DNA from: [Mycobacterium] crassicus
GTDB lineage: Bacteria > Actinomycetota > Actinomycetes > Mycobacteriales > Mycobacteriaceae
DNA: 64,000 nucleotides
Reading direction: 5' to 3'
Assembly: GCF_020181615.1 (NCBI RefSeq)
Contig: NZ_CP084029.1
Coordinates: 2,922,520 to 2,986,519, forward strand
Shown: in pieces, positions 53,714 through 63,556 of the stretch
Layout: every line of letters begins with the position of its first letter
Position numbering within the stretch: position 1 is the first letter of the stretch
The notes under the pieces: model-generated
Told to the model about the DNA's origin: nothing
Databases searched by the model: none
Seen by the model: only the letters and a program-made list of their open reading frames with translations
Translations under genes and position numbers: made by a program

Positions 53714-54280
53714 TCATCGGGGCAGCAGCACCTCGGCCGCGGCCTTGGCCCAGTTGGCGGGTTCCGGCGAGGTCGAGATCGCGGCCGTCACCATGGCACC
53801 CTCCGCGAGCAGTACCACCTGCGTGCCGACGCTCGCCGTGGCGCCGGAGGCGATGACCAAATCGGTTACATAGGACCGGAATTCGTCTTTATGATGTTGG
53901 ACGATCCCGACGATCTCCGGTGACGTGGCACCGGATTCCCCGAATGCGTTGATGAACGCACAACCGCGGAATCCCGGTTCTTCGAACCACTGCTGCAGCC
54001 AGTCGAAGACGGCCAGGGCCTGTCCGCGCGGACCGGTGTCGACCGCGGACACATGCGACTTGAGTGAGGCGAGCCAGCGGTCGTTGCGGCGTTCGAGATA
54101 GGCACAGACCAGCTTCATCTTTGACGGGAACAGGCGGTAGAGGCGACGCAGCGCCAGGCCCGACGCGGATCGGACGTCGTCCATGCCGACTGCGTGGATG
54201 CCGCGTTCATAGAACAGCCACTCCGCCGCGTCCAACGCCTGGTCGCGGGTGCGGTCAATTTCCGCTCCGGTGAGAACCAT
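53714..54280 (-). CDS. TetR-family repressor with palindromic operators
   Basis: 188 aa. HTH: RTRDQALDAAEWLFYERGIH, AVGMDDVRSASGLALRRLYRLF and PSKMKLVCAYLERR. The C-terminal ligand domain (TetR_C_YcdC-like, GQALAVFDWLQQWFEEPGFR and GCAFINAFGE) resembles regulators answering to small electrophiles or quinone-like ligands (inference). Its own start codon lies inside one 16-bp palindrome, and a second covers the -35 position, so autorepression is very likely. The coregulated target is the downstream flavin reductase. Confidence 0.9.
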   Translation of the reverse strand: MVLTGAEIDRTRDQALDAAEWLFYERGIHAVGMDDVRSASGLALRRLYRLFPSKMKLVCAYLERRNDRWLASLKSHVSAVDTGPRGQALAVFDWLQQWFEEPGFRGCAFINAFGESGATSPEIVGIVQHHKDEFRSYVTDLVIASGATASVGTQVVLLAEGAMVTAAISTSPEPANWAKAAAEVLLPR

Positions 54281-54287
54281 CGTTCTC
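54272..54287. promoter_or_regulatory. TetR operator O1 (over start codon)
   Basis: GAGAAC-CATC-GTTCTC, a perfect 6-bp inverted repeat with a 4-base spacer. It overlaps the ATG of the TetR gene (54278-54280), so a bound dimer would cover the transcription start. Confidence 0.8.
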
Positions 54288-54289
54288 GT

Positions 54290-54295
54290 AGACTA
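54290..54295 (-). promoter_or_regulatory. -10 hexamer of the TetR gene
   Basis: On the minus strand TAGTCT lies 9 bases before the ATG and exactly between the two operators. The spacing predicts a leaderless or nearly leaderless mRNA. Confidence 0.55.
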
Positions 54296-54304
54296 GCAGA
54301 CGGT

Positions 54305-54320
54305 GAGAACGACGGTTCTC
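54305..54320. promoter_or_regulatory. TetR operator O2 (over -35 region)
   Basis: GAGAAC-GACG-GTTCTC, the same 16-bp palindrome as O1 with a different spacer, centred 33 bp from it (about three helical turns). It covers the expected -35 position for the -10 hexamer at 54290-54295. Confidence 0.8.
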
Positions 54321-54361
54321 GACATCGTTGGGTCCAGGGCATGCCGCTGGAGCCGTCGGAC

Positions 54362-55855
54362 TTACAGCTCCCCGGCCTCTACCGCCTCGCGGGTGTGCTG
54401 GGCACGAGCGATCTGGTCGGCCGAGAACCCGATGAACAGCGCGGCCGCACCCACCAGCAGTGCGATCGCAGCCACCCACAGCAGCGAATAGGTGTACCCG
54501 GCCCCGAGCGCGTCCAGCTGCGCGGGCGTCATGTTCTTGACCGGGCCGCTGGTGCCGCCCAGATACAGCGTGCGGGAGGTCTGGACGGCCTGGATGATTA
54601 CCAGCACCACCGGACCGCCGAGGTTGTAGACCATCAGCGTGACCGCCGAAACCGGGCCGATCTCACGCGGGCCGACCTCGGTGAGCGCACACAGCGGCAG
54701 GACCACCGCGATCATTCCGATACCCAGACCGCCGACGACGATGGGCGCGAACAGGTTCGGGAAGTACGGGATGTTGCGCGTCAGCGTGGAGCCGTAGAGC
54801 ATGGCGCCCAGCACCAGCGCCCCGCCGCCGATCACCAGCCAGCGCGGCGCGATCAGCGCGGCCAGCCGCGCGGACAGCACCGTGCCCAGGCCGAACGCGA
54901 TCGCGAACGGGATAAAAGAGATGCCGGCCCGCAACGCCGAGTAGCCGAGCACATCTTGGACCAGCAGGGCGATCATCACCGTCAGCGTCAACATCACCCC
55001 GCCGGCCAGGAACAGCGAGACGAACGTCATCACCCGGTTGCGGTTGTCGAACACCGCCGCCGGCACCAGTGGGTTCTGCGCGGTGCGCTCGACCGCGAGG
55101 AAAGCGCCCAAGAACGCCAGTGTCGCCAGGCCGGCGCCGAAAACCAGTGGGCCCCTCCAGCCCTGCGGCGGCCCCTGGGTGAAGAACAGCACCGCCGCGC
55201 TGCAACCGGCCGTGGCCAGCAGTGCGCCGGGCAGGTCGAGTCGCAGCCGCTCGCGGTGGGTCTCGGTCACCCGCGTCACCGCGATCGCGATGATGACGAG
55301 CCCGATCGGGATGTTGATCAGGAATGCCAGCCGCCACGACACCACGGTCAGCGCGCCGCCGAGCACCAGTCCGAGCACCGAACCGATACCCTGCATGGCC
55401 GCCGACACCGCCAGGGCCTGGTTGCGGGCCCGCCCCGGGGTGTACGTCGTGGCGATCAGCGCCAAGCCGGTGGGAGCGGCCACCGCGGCGCCGACGCCCT
55501 GCACCGCCCGCGACACGATCAGCGTGGCCGGGTCGGTGGCCACACCGCACACCAGCGACGCGAGGGTGAACAGCCCGACACCGGACACGAACGCCCGCTT
55601 CTGGCCTATCGCGTCGCCTACCCGCCCACCGAGCAGCAGCAGGCCGCCGAAGGTCAGTACGTAGGCGGTGATGACCCAGCTCTTGGCGGCATCCGACAGG
55701 TCCAGGTCGGCCTGCATCCGGGGCAGTGCCACCACGACGATGGTGCCGTCCAGCGTCGACATCAGCTGCATCCCGGTGATCGCCACGATGGCGATACCGA
55801 GCACGCTGGCCGACAACGGCCGGCCGGCCGACTGGGATCTACCCGGCACGGCCAT
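54362..55855 (-). CDS. MFS drug exporter, EfpA-type paralogue
   Basis: 497 aa from ATG 55855 (MAVPGRSQSAGRPLSASVLG). About 14 TM segments, MFS motif A GGRVGDAIGQKRAF and motif C region GIGSVLGLVLGGALTVVSWR. A close homologue of the efpA product next door: shared blocks include GMQLMSTLDGTIVVVALP and LTFGGLLLLGGR. Probably a proton-driven QacA-type drug or lipid exporter. 53 bp downstream of efpA on the same strand, so cotranscription is possible. Confidence 0.92.
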   Translation of the reverse strand: MAVPGRSQSAGRPLSASVLGIAIVAITGMQLMSTLDGTIVVVALPRMQADLDLSDAAKSWVITAYVLTFGGLLLLGGRVGDAIGQKRAFVSGVGLFTLASLVCGVATDPATLIVSRAVQGVGAAVAAPTGLALIATTYTPGRARNQALAVSAAMQGIGSVLGLVLGGALTVVSWRLAFLINIPIGLVIIAIAVTRVTETHRERLRLDLPGALLATAGCSAAVLFFTQGPPQGWRGPLVFGAGLATLAFLGAFLAVERTAQNPLVPAAVFDNRNRVMTFVSLFLAGGVMLTLTVMIALLVQDVLGYSALRAGISFIPFAIAFGLGTVLSARLAALIAPRWLVIGGGALVLGAMLYGSTLTRNIPYFPNLFAPIVVGGLGIGMIAVVLPLCALTEVGPREIGPVSAVTLMVYNLGGPVVLVIIQAVQTSRTLYLGGTSGPVKNMTPAQLDALGAGYTYSLLWVAAIALLVGAAALFIGFSADQIARAQHTREAVEAGEL

Positions 55856-55908
55856 AGCTGGCCAGCTTAGCGACGGGACCAGGCGTCGGCGGGGATGTCC
55901 GGGGAAAG

Positions 55909-57489
55909 TTACAGGTTGCCGGCGCCGAAGGCGTCCTGCGCCTCCTGGGCGTGCGCGACCTGCTTGGCTGTGTAGCCGATCAGCAGCGAGATCGCCCCGA
56001 CCAGCACCGCCACCGCGGCCACCCACAGCAGACCGTAGGTGTACCCGGCGTCGAGCGCGGCGATCTGCGTGTCGTTCATGGTCTTGACCGGCATGTTGGT
56101 GCCGCCCAGGTACAAGGTGCGCGAGGTGATGACGGCCTGGATGATAGCCAGCACGATCGGCCCGCCCAGGTTCTGCAGCATCAGGGCGATGGCCGAAGTC
56201 GGGCCGATCTGGTCGAAGCCGACCCCGGCGATCGCCGACAGCATCAGCGGCACCACGATCATCCCGATCCCGATCCCACCGAGCACGATCAACGTCACGA
56301 AGTTCGGGAAGTACGGGAGGTTCCGGTCGACGGTCGAGCCGTAGATCATCGCCCCCAGCACCACCACACCGCCGGCGATCACCAGCACCCGCGGCGGCAA
56401 CAGCCGCACCAGCTGCGAGGACGCCCCCAGCCCGATGCCCAACCCGATCACGAACGGGATGAACCCGATCCCGGCGCGCAACGCGCTGTAGCCCATCAGG
56501 TCCTGTACGTACAGGCCGATGGTGACGGTCACGGTGAACAGCACCCCGCCGGCCAGGAAGATCGCCGCGAAGGTGGCCAGCCGGTTGCGGTCACGGAACA
56601 GGCTGAACGGCACCACCGGGTTCTCCGCGGTGCGCTCCACCAGTGCGAACGCCAACAACGCGACGATCGCCACCACGGCCGAGCCGATGGTGATGGTAGA
56701 GACCCAGCCCTTCTCCGGACCGATCGTGAACGCGAACACCGCAGCGGTGCAACCCATTGTCGCCAGCAGCGCACCGGCGGCGTCCAGCTTCATCCGTTCC
56801 CGGTTGGTCTCGGTCAGCACGGTGCGGGCCAGATAGATGATCAGCAGGCCGATCGGTACGTTGACGGCGAACGCCAGCCGCCACGACACCTCGGTCAGCG
56901 CGCCGCCGATCACCAGGCCCATCACCGAACCGACGGCGGTCATCGCGCCGAACACCGCGGTGGCGGCATTGCGCGCCGGCCCCTTCGGGAAGGTGGTGGC
57001 GATGAGCGCCAGCGCGGTCGGTGAGGCGATGGCAGCGCCCACACCCTGCAGCAGCCGGGCGATCACCAACGTCGGGGCGTCCCAGGCCACCGCGCACAGG
57101 ACCGAGGCGATGGTGAACAGCGCGACGCCGCTGATGAAGGTCCGCTTGCGCCCGATGGTGTCGCCGAGCCGTCCGCCCAGCAGCATCAGCCCGCCGAAGG
57201 TGAGCACGTAGGCACTGATCACCCAGCCCCGGCCGGCGTCGGAAAGACCCAGCTCGTCCTGAATCTTAGGAAGGGCGACGATTGCCACGGTGCTGTCCAT
57301 GGTGGCCAGCAACTGCATGCCACCGATGGCGATCACGGCGTAGATGAACCGGCGAGACGGCAGCCATGACGACACAAAGCTGCTGGTCCGGCTCACGATA
57401 TCCGAGCCCGGACGAGCCGGGGGCACTGAATCGGCGACACCTGCCGGCCTCTCCGCCGTCGCCCGTCCTGCATCATCGAGAGCAGTCAT
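55909..57489 (-). CDS. efpA: MFS efflux protein EfpA
   Basis: 526 aa, 14 TM segments, with a cytoplasmic N-terminal tail of about 45 aa. Motif A GGRLGDTIGRKRTF; the antiporter motif GSVMGLVIGGALTEVSWR. Near the length I recall for M. tuberculosis EfpA (Rv2846c), which is essential and linked to drug tolerance and lipid transport. It follows cysG with 33 bp between. Confidence 0.95.
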   Translation of the reverse strand: MTALDDAGRATAERPAGVADSVPPARPGSDIVSRTSSFVSSWLPSRRFIYAVIAIGGMQLLATMDSTVAIVALPKIQDELGLSDAGRGWVISAYVLTFGGLMLLGGRLGDTIGRKRTFISGVALFTIASVLCAVAWDAPTLVIARLLQGVGAAIASPTALALIATTFPKGPARNAATAVFGAMTAVGSVMGLVIGGALTEVSWRLAFAVNVPIGLLIIYLARTVLTETNRERMKLDAAGALLATMGCTAAVFAFTIGPEKGWVSTITIGSAVVAIVALLAFALVERTAENPVVPFSLFRDRNRLATFAAIFLAGGVLFTVTVTIGLYVQDLMGYSALRAGIGFIPFVIGLGIGLGASSQLVRLLPPRVLVIAGGVVVLGAMIYGSTVDRNLPYFPNFVTLIVLGGIGIGMIVVPLMLSAIAGVGFDQIGPTSAIALMLQNLGGPIVLAIIQAVITSRTLYLGGTNMPVKTMNDTQIAALDAGYTYGLLWVAAVAVLVGAISLLIGYTAKQVAHAQEAQDAFGAGNL

Positions 57490-57497
57490 AACCGGCT

Positions 57498-57503
57498 ACC
57501 CTA
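57498..57503 (-). promoter_or_regulatory. Possible -10 hexamer of efpA (leaderless)
   Basis: On the minus strand TAGGGT lies 8 bases before the efpA ATG. Behind it is the AT-rich palindrome TAATATTA (57507-57514), unusual for this GC-rich chromosome. An efpA promoter in the 33-bp gap would partly overlap the cysG 3' end. Confidence 0.35.
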
Positions 57504-57522
57504 CAGTAATATTAAGAGGTGT

Positions 57523-58731
57523 TTAAACCCCAAAACCCGCAACGGCGCCGATAACGACGATTGCGGGAGGTCGGATGCCCTCGGCGCGGATCTTCTCGGG
57601 CGCGTCGGCCAGGGTTGCTCGCAGCGTGTGCTGAGCGGGCGTCGTGCCGTGTTGAACCACTAGAACCGGCGTATCCGCAGGTCGGCCACCTTTTTGCAGG
57701 ACCGCGCAGAACTGCTCGATTCGTTCGATGGCCATCAGCAACACGATGGTGCCGCGCATTGCCGCGAGCGCATCCCAATTGACTAACGATTCGGGGTCAT
57801 CGGGCGCGACATGCCCACTGACCACCACGAACTCGTGGTTGATCGCCCGGTGGGTGACCGGAACCCCGGCCTGTGCCGGCACCGCTATGGCACTGGTCAC
57901 ACCGGGGACCACTGTCACCGGGATTCCGGCGTCGGCGCAGGCCAACACCTCCTCGTAGCCCCGGGCGAACACGAACGGGTCGCCGCCCTTGAGCCGCACC
58001 ACGAACTTGCCGTCCTTGGCGCGGTCGATCATCAGCGCGTTGATGGCGTCCTGGGCCATCGCCCGCCCGTAGGGGATCTTGGCGGCGTCGATGACCTCGA
58101 CGTGCGGGGCCAGTTCGGCGAGCAGCTCGGGCGGCGCGAGCCGGTCGGCCACCACCACGTCGGCGTGTGCGAGCAGCCGGCGACCGCGCACCGTGATCAG
58201 TTCCGGGTCGCCAGGCCCGCCGCCCACCAGTGCCACCCCGCCGCGCACCACGTCATCGGGCTCGCTGGTGATGGCTCCGGACTGCAGCGCCTCCCGGATC
58301 GCCGAGCGGATCGCCGCCGACCGGTTGTGCTCACCACCGGCGAGCACCCCCACCGACAGACCGGCATAGCCGAAGGTGGCCGGGGTGACGGCGGAGCCGT
58401 CTACCGCGAGATCTGCGCGCACGCAGAAGATCCGTCGCCGATCCGCCTCAGCGACGACGGCGGCGTTGACATCCGCGTCATCGGTGGCCGCAATCGCGTA
58501 CCAGGCATCGGCCAGATCCCCATCACGGTAGGCACGCGACACCAGCGTGATACCGGGCTTGCGCTCCCCCAGCACCTCGACCGCCGGGGTCGCGCTGGGC
58601 GCGATCACGATGACCTGCGCTCCGCTGTCCACCAGCAGCGGCAGCCGCCGTTGCGCGACGCTGCCCGCGCCGACCACGACAACCTTGCGGCCGGCCAGCC
58701 GCAACCCGACCAGGTAAGGGTTCTCGATCAC
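57523..58731 (-). CDS. cysG: Siroheme synthase (CysG): dehydrogenase/ferrochelatase plus uroporphyrinogen-III methyltransferase
   Basis: 402 aa fusion. N-terminal NAD domain (VVVVGAGSVAQRRLPLL), then from about residue 165 the SAM-dependent methyltransferase: VALVGGGPGDPELITVRGRR, DVVVADRLAPPELL, VRLKGGDPFVFARGYEE and VPGVTSAIAVPAQAGVPVTH. It makes precorrin-2 and siroheme for sulfite and nitrite reductases. In M. tuberculosis cobB and cobO follow upstream; here mqo is next. Confidence 0.95.
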   Translation of the reverse strand: MIENPYLVGLRLAGRKVVVVGAGSVAQRRLPLLVDSGAQVIVIAPSATPAVEVLGERKPGITLVSRAYRDGDLADAWYAIAATDDADVNAAVVAEADRRRIFCVRADLAVDGSAVTPATFGYAGLSVGVLAGGEHNRSAAIRSAIREALQSGAITSEPDDVVRGGVALVGGGPGDPELITVRGRRLLAHADVVVADRLAPPELLAELAPHVEVIDAAKIPYGRAMAQDAINALMIDRAKDGKFVVRLKGGDPFVFARGYEEVLACADAGIPVTVVPGVTSAIAVPAQAGVPVTHRAINHEFVVVSGHVAPDDPESLVNWDALAAMRGTIVLLMAIERIEQFCAVLQKGGRPADTPVLVVQHGTTPAQHTLRATLADAPEKIRAEGIRPPAIVVIGAVAGFGV

Positions 58732-58751
58732 CCGCTAACTCTAGTGGCCCA

Positions 58752-60212
58752 TCAGCCGAGTTGGAGCTGCCGGTTACTCCACTCCCTCACCTGCTGGAAC
58801 AGGGCGGGCTCGTCGGACAGTCGGGTGCCCAGCGACGGCACCATCTCCCGCAGGGTCGGCATCCACTGCGCGAGCCGGCGGGGGAAGCAGCGCGTCAGCA
58901 CCTCCAGCATGGCCGGCACTGCGGTCGACGCCCCGGGCGAAGCACCGAGCAACCCGGCGATGCTGCCGTCGGCGGCACTCACGATCGTGGTGTCGAACTC
59001 CAGACGCCCACGGCGGATCACCTGCACTCGCTGACCGGCCCGGACCGCAGACCAGTCCCGATCGCGCGCGTCCGGAATGAACTCCCGCAGCTCATCGATA
59101 CGGGCCGCATGGCTGCGCCGCAGTTGCCCGATCAGATAGCCGACCAGCTGCCGCTCGCCCACCCCGGCGCCCAGCAGCGACAGCACATTGTCGAGGCGCA
59201 CCGATCTGGGCAGGTCCGTCGCACGGCCGTGCTTGAGGAATTTCGGTGACCAGCCGGCGAACGGACCGAACAGCAGCCACGACGCCCCGTCGACCACCCG
59301 GGTGTCCAGATGCGGCGCCGTTGTCGACGGAGCACCCGCCGCCGGCGCGCCGTACACCTTGGCACGATGCCGGCCGGTGAGCTCCGGGTCCCCACAGCGC
59401 AGGAACTCACCTCCGATCGGAAATCCGCCGAACCCCCGCGCTTCGGGAATGCCGGATTTCTGCAGCAACCCCAGGGCTCCTCCCCCGGCGCCGAGGAAGA
59501 CGAATTTGGCTTTGAGTCTTCGTCTTTGCCCGGTGCGGCGGTTCCGCAGATCCAGGGCCCAGCCGCCCCCGGGCTCCCGGGACAGAGTGCGCACCTCGTG
59601 GTCGAACAGCACCGTGGTGCCGTGCCGCACGCCGTAGCCGATCAGTTGCTTCGTCAGCGCCCCGAAGTCGACATCGGTCCCGTTCGACGCCCAGTTCAGG
59701 GCCACCGGGACTTCGGGATCTCGACCGGTCGCCATCAGCGGCAGCCGCGTGGCGAATTCGGCGAAGTCGGTGATGAACTCGGCGCCGCCGAACAGCGGGT
59801 GATCGGCCAGCACGTGGTGGCGTCGCCGCAGATAGTCCACGCCGTCGGCGCCGTGCACGAAGCTGACATGGGGAATCGGCTGGACGAAGTCACGCGGTTG
59901 CCCCAGCAGACCGCTCTGCACCGCATACGCCCAGAACTGGCGGGTCATCTGGAACTGCTCGTTGACGCGCACCGCCTTGGCGATGTCGATCGAACCGTCG
60001 GGCAGCTGCGGTGTGTAGAACAGCTCGCACAGGCCGGCGTGCCCGGTGCCGGCGTTGTTCCATGGGCCGCTGCTTTCGGCGCCGACAGCGTCCAGTCGCT
60101 CGATGACGGTGATCGTGGCGTCCGGTTCCAGCCGGCGCAGGATGGCCCCCAGCGTGGCGCTCATGATGCCCGCACCGACCAGTGCGATATCGGTGGTGGC
60201 GGAGGTCGGCAC
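58752..60212 (-). CDS. mqo: Malate:quinone oxidoreductase
   Basis: 486 aa. FAD-binding [23 protein letters not shown] signature [18 protein letters not shown], and [13 protein letters not shown] peripheral membrane flavoenzyme that oxidises malate to oxaloacetate and passes electrons to menaquinone, joining the TCA cycle to respiration. 20 bp upstream of cysG on the same strand; divergent from mtr. Confidence 0.95.
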   Translation of the reverse strand: MPTSATTDIALVGAGIMSATLGAILRRLEPDATITVIERLDAVGAESSGPWNNAGTGHAGLCELFYTPQLPDGSIDIAKAVRVNEQFQMTRQFWAYAVQSGLLGQPRDFVQPIPHVSFVHGADGVDYLRRRHHVLADHPLFGGAEFITDFAEFATRLPLMATGRDPEVPVALNWASNGTDVDFGALTKQLIGYGVRHGTTVLFDHEVRTLSREPGGGWALDLRNRRTGQRRRLKAKFVFLGAGGGALGLLQKSGIPEARGFGGFPIGGEFLRCGDPELTGRHRAKVYGAPAAGAPSTTAPHLDTRVVDGASWLLFGPFAGWSPKFLKHGRATDLPRSVRLDNVLSLLGAGVGERQLVGYLIGQLRRSHAARIDELREFIPDARDRDWSAVRAGQRVQVIRRGRLEFDTTIVSAADGSIAGLLGASPGASTAVPAMLEVLTRCFPRRLAQWMPTLREMVPSLGTRLSDEPALFQQVREWSNRQLQLG

Positions 60213-60241
60213 GGAACTCAGGCTAATCGGCGCACACCCTT

Positions 60242-60247
60242 TAGGCT
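60242..60247 (+). promoter_or_regulatory. Possible -10 hexamer of mtr
   Basis: TAGGCT in the 71-bp gap between the mqo and mtr starts would put the transcript start about 30 bases before the mtr GTG, with AGGAAGC as ribosome site. Confidence 0.35.
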
Positions 60248-60283
60248 GGCCAAGACGGCGGGCGCGGCGGACAGGAAGCTTTA

Positions 60284-61663
60284 GTGGAAACCTACGATCT
60301 TGCGATCATCGGAACCGGCTCGGGCAACAGCATTCTCGACGAGCGCTACGCCGACAAGCGGGTGGCGATCTGCGAACAGGGAACCTTCGGCGGCACCTGC
60401 CTGAACGTGGGATGCATCCCGACGAAGATGTTCGTCTACGCCGCCGAGGTGGCGCAGACGGTGACCCACGCGGCTCGCTACGGCGTGGACGCCCGGATCG
60501 AGCGGATCCGCTGGCCCGACATCGTCGCTCGGGTCTTCGGCCGGATCGATCCGATCGCCGCCGGCGGCGAGGAGTATCGCCGCGGCCTGCCGAATGTCGA
60601 CGTGTACGCCGCGCACACCCGCTTCGGATCGGTCGCCGCCGACGGTAAGTACCTGCTGCACACCGAAGCCGGTGACGAGTTCACCGCCGACCAGGTGGTC
60701 ATCGCCGCCGGAGCCCGCGCCACCATCCCGGCAGCGATCGCCGACAGCGGTGTGCGCTACCACACCAGCGACGACGTGATGCGAATCGCCGAGCTGCCCG
60801 AGTCCATGGTGATCGTCGGCGGCGGATTCGTGGCGGCCGAGTTCGCCCACGTGTTCTCCGCACTCGGTGTCCGGGTCACCGTGGTGATCCGGGGCGAGAC
60901 GATGCTGCGGCACTGCGAGGAGACCGTCGCGCAGCGCTACACCCGAATCGCGGCCGGAAAGTGGGACGTGCGAACACATCGCATCGTGGCCGGCGCCCGC
61001 AATCTCGGCACGGGTGTCGAGTTGCGGCTCGACGACGGGTCACTGGTGCATGCCGACGCGCTGCTGGTGGCCACCGGGCGGGTGCCCAACGGCGACCTGC
61101 TGGACGCCGGTCAGGCCGGTATCGAGGTCGCCGGCGGCCGGATACTGGTCGACGAATACCAACGAACCAGCGCACCAGGCGTTTTCGCACTGGGCGACGT
61201 CTCCTCCCCCTACGAGCTCAAGCACGTCGCCAATCACGAGGCCCGGGTGGTGCAGCACAACCTGCTGTGCGGCTGGGACGACACCGCCTCAATGCGGGCC
61301 ACCGATCACCGCTACGTGCCGTTCGCGGTGTTCACCGATCCGCAGATCGCGACCGTCGGACTTACCGAGACCCAAGCCGTCGCCCAGGGATTCGACATCT
61401 CGGTGAAGATTCAGGACTACGGCGATGTCGCCTACGGCTGGGCCATGGAGGACACCACCGGGTTCGTCAAGCTGATCGCCGAGCGTGGCAGCGGACGACT
61501 GCTCGGGGCGCACATCATGGGCTACCAGGCGTCGTCGATCATCCAGCCGTTGATCCAGGCGATGAGCTTCGGGTTGACTGCCCAGGAGATGGCCCGCGGC
61601 CAGTACTGGATCCACCCGGCCCTGCCGGAGGTCGTCGAGAACGCGCTCCTGGGCCTGGAGTGA
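60284..61663 (+). CDS. mtr: Mycothione reductase
   Basis: 459 aa from GTG 60284, the M. tuberculosis length as I recall. The redox disulfide is in [14 protein letters not shown]; the NADPH loop is [20 protein letters not shown]; the C-terminal His-Glu pair is in [17 protein letters not shown]. It reduces mycothiol disulfide with NADPH, keeping the cytoplasmic thiol pool reduced. A FadE gene follows 25 bp downstream. Confidence 0.96.
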   Translation: METYDLAIIGTGSGNSILDERYADKRVAICEQGTFGGTCLNVGCIPTKMFVYAAEVAQTVTHAARYGVDARIERIRWPDIVARVFGRIDPIAAGGEEYRRGLPNVDVYAAHTRFGSVAADGKYLLHTEAGDEFTADQVVIAAGARATIPAAIADSGVRYHTSDDVMRIAELPESMVIVGGGFVAAEFAHVFSALGVRVTVVIRGETMLRHCEETVAQRYTRIAAGKWDVRTHRIVAGARNLGTGVELRLDDGSLVHADALLVATGRVPNGDLLDAGQAGIEVAGGRILVDEYQRTSAPGVFALGDVSSPYELKHVANHEARVVQHNLLCGWDDTASMRATDHRYVPFAVFTDPQIATVGLTETQAVAQGFDISVKIQDYGDVAYGWAMEDTTGFVKLIAERGSGRLLGAHIMGYQASSIIQPLIQAMSFGLTAQEMARGQYWIHPALPEVVENALLGLE

Positions 61664-61688
61664 GGCCCGGGCGGGAGAAGGGAGTCCG

Positions 61689-63485
61689 ATGAAGTCCACC
61701 CTGCTGTCGCGGCAAGACCTGGATTTTCTGCTGTTCGACTGGCTGCACGTCGATGAGCTGACCCGACGCGCCCGGTTCGCCGACCATTCCCGGGAGACGT
61801 TCGCTGCCACCTTGGATCTGTGCGAACAGCTGGCGACCCGCTATTTCGCCCCGCACAACAAGAAGAGCGACGCCAATGAGCCCACCTTCGACGGGGTGAA
61901 GGTCACCATCATCGGCGAGGTCAAGGAGGCGTTGGCCGCCTGCGCCGAGGCCGAATTGATCGGCATGGCAATGGACTACACCCTGGGCGGGTCCCAACTG
62001 CCGACCACGGTGGCCCAGGCCGGCTTTGCCTGGCTGATGGCCGCCAATGTCAGCACCGCCGGCTATCCGATGCTGACGATGGCCAACGCGAACCTGCTCG
62101 CCAAGTTCGGCAGTGCCGAGCAGATCGACGCCTTCGTCAGACCGATGATCGCCGGCCGCTTCGTCGGAACGATGTGCCTGTCCGAGACTCAGGCCGGATC
62201 ATCGCTGGCCGACATCACCACCCGCGCCGAACCGCGTGCCGACGGCACCTACCGGCTGTTCGGATCGAAGATGTGGATCTCCGGCGGCGATCACGAACTG
62301 ACCGACAACATCGTCCATCTGGTGCTGGCCAAGATCCCCGGCGGCCCGGCCGGCACCAAGGGCATCTCGCTGTTCGTCGTGCCGAAGTATCTGGTGAAGC
62401 CCGACGGCGTGCTCGGTGAGCGCAACGACGTCGTCCTGGCCGGGCTCAACCACAAGATGGGCTTCCGCGGCATCACCAACACCGTGCTCAACTTCGGCGA
62501 GGGCGGCTACCGGCCGGGCGGTGAGCCGGGTGCGGTCGGCTACCTGGTGGGTGAGGCGCACCGCGGGTTGAACTACATGTTCCACATGATGAACGAAGCC
62601 CGGCTGGGGGTGGGCATGGGCGCCATCGCCCTGGGCTACACCGGCTACCTGAAGTCGCTGGACTACGCACGCAGCCGACCGCAGGGCCGGCCGGCCACGA
62701 CGAAAGACCCAGCGACGCCGCAGGTCCCGATCATTGAACACGCGGATGTCAAACGGATGCTGCTGGCGCAGAAGTCCTACGTCGAGGGGGCACTCGCGTT
62801 GGCGCTGTACTGCGCGCGACTCGTCGACATCGCGCACACCGCCGAGTCCGACGCAGAACTCGAGCATGCAACCGCACTGCTGGACATCCTCACCCCGATC
62901 GCCAAGAGTTGGCCCTCGCAGTGGTGCCTGGCCGCCAACGACCTGGCGATCCAGGTGCACGGCGGCTACGGCTACACCCGCGAGTACGACGTCGAGCAGC
63001 ACTACCGGGACAATCGGCTCAATCCGATCCACGAGGGCACCCACGGCATTCAGAGCCTGGACCTGTTGGGCCGCAAGGTGATCCAGCGCGGAGGGGCGAG
63101 CCTGGTTGCGCTGCATCAGGCGATGACGGACAGCATCGCCGCAGCACGGCAGGCCGGGGGCGAATCGGCTGAGCTCGCGGCACAACTCGATGCCGTGATC
63201 CAGCGACTGGTCGCGGTCACCGCGGGGATGTTCGCCTCCGGGGACATCGATGCCGCGCTGGCCAACAGCGCCGTCTACCTGGAGGCGTTCGGCCACATGG
63301 TGATCGCCTGGATGTGGCTCGAACAGCTGTTGACCGTCGCTGAGCGCACCGGAGACTTCTACGACGGCAAGCGCCAGGCGGCGCGGTACTTCTTCCACTA
63401 CGAGCTGCCCAGGACCGGCCCGCAGCTCGACCTGTTGGAGAGCCTGGACCGCACCACGATGGAGATGCAGCCCGACTGGTTCTGA
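61689..63485 (+). CDS. Acyl-CoA dehydrogenase, DmdC/FadE5-like long form
   Basis: 598 aa. LSETQAGSSLADITTRAEPR forms the FAD loop; KMWISGGDHELTDNIVHLVL and HGGYGYTREYDVEQHYRDNR follow; the catalytic Glu is in NPIHEGTHGIQ. An extra C-terminal domain of about 130 aa (Acyl-CoA_dh_C-like) distinguishes it from the 417-aa FadE in this window. Starts 25 bp after mtr with AAGGGAG as ribosome site, so likely cotranscribed. Substrate chain length not known. Confidence 0.93.
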   Translation: MKSTLLSRQDLDFLLFDWLHVDELTRRARFADHSRETFAATLDLCEQLATRYFAPHNKKSDANEPTFDGVKVTIIGEVKEALAACAEAELIGMAMDYTLGGSQLPTTVAQAGFAWLMAANVSTAGYPMLTMANANLLAKFGSAEQIDAFVRPMIAGRFVGTMCLSETQAGSSLADITTRAEPRADGTYRLFGSKMWISGGDHELTDNIVHLVLAKIPGGPAGTKGISLFVVPKYLVKPDGVLGERNDVVLAGLNHKMGFRGITNTVLNFGEGGYRPGGEPGAVGYLVGEAHRGLNYMFHMMNEARLGVGMGAIALGYTGYLKSLDYARSRPQGRPATTKDPATPQVPIIEHADVKRMLLAQKSYVEGALALALYCARLVDIAHTAESDAELEHATALLDILTPIAKSWPSQWCLAANDLAIQVHGGYGYTREYDVEQHYRDNRLNPIHEGTHGIQSLDLLGRKVIQRGGASLVALHQAMTDSIAAARQAGGESAELAAQLDAVIQRLVAVTAGMFASGDIDAALANSAVYLEAFGHMVIAWMWLEQLLTVAERTGDFYDGKRQAARYFFHYELPRTGPQLDLLESLDRTTMEMQPDWF

Positions 63486-63556
63486 TGCCACGAGATGTCT
63501 GACCACGATCGGTCGACGCCGCCGGTAGGGGCAAGCCGACGAGCCCCGACGCCCGC

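Noticed and set aside
63528..63546. GGGGC...GCCCC hairpin between the FadE and partial SDR genes as terminator
   Set aside because: Only 5 bp of stem; too weak to separate from chance in GC-rich DNA.
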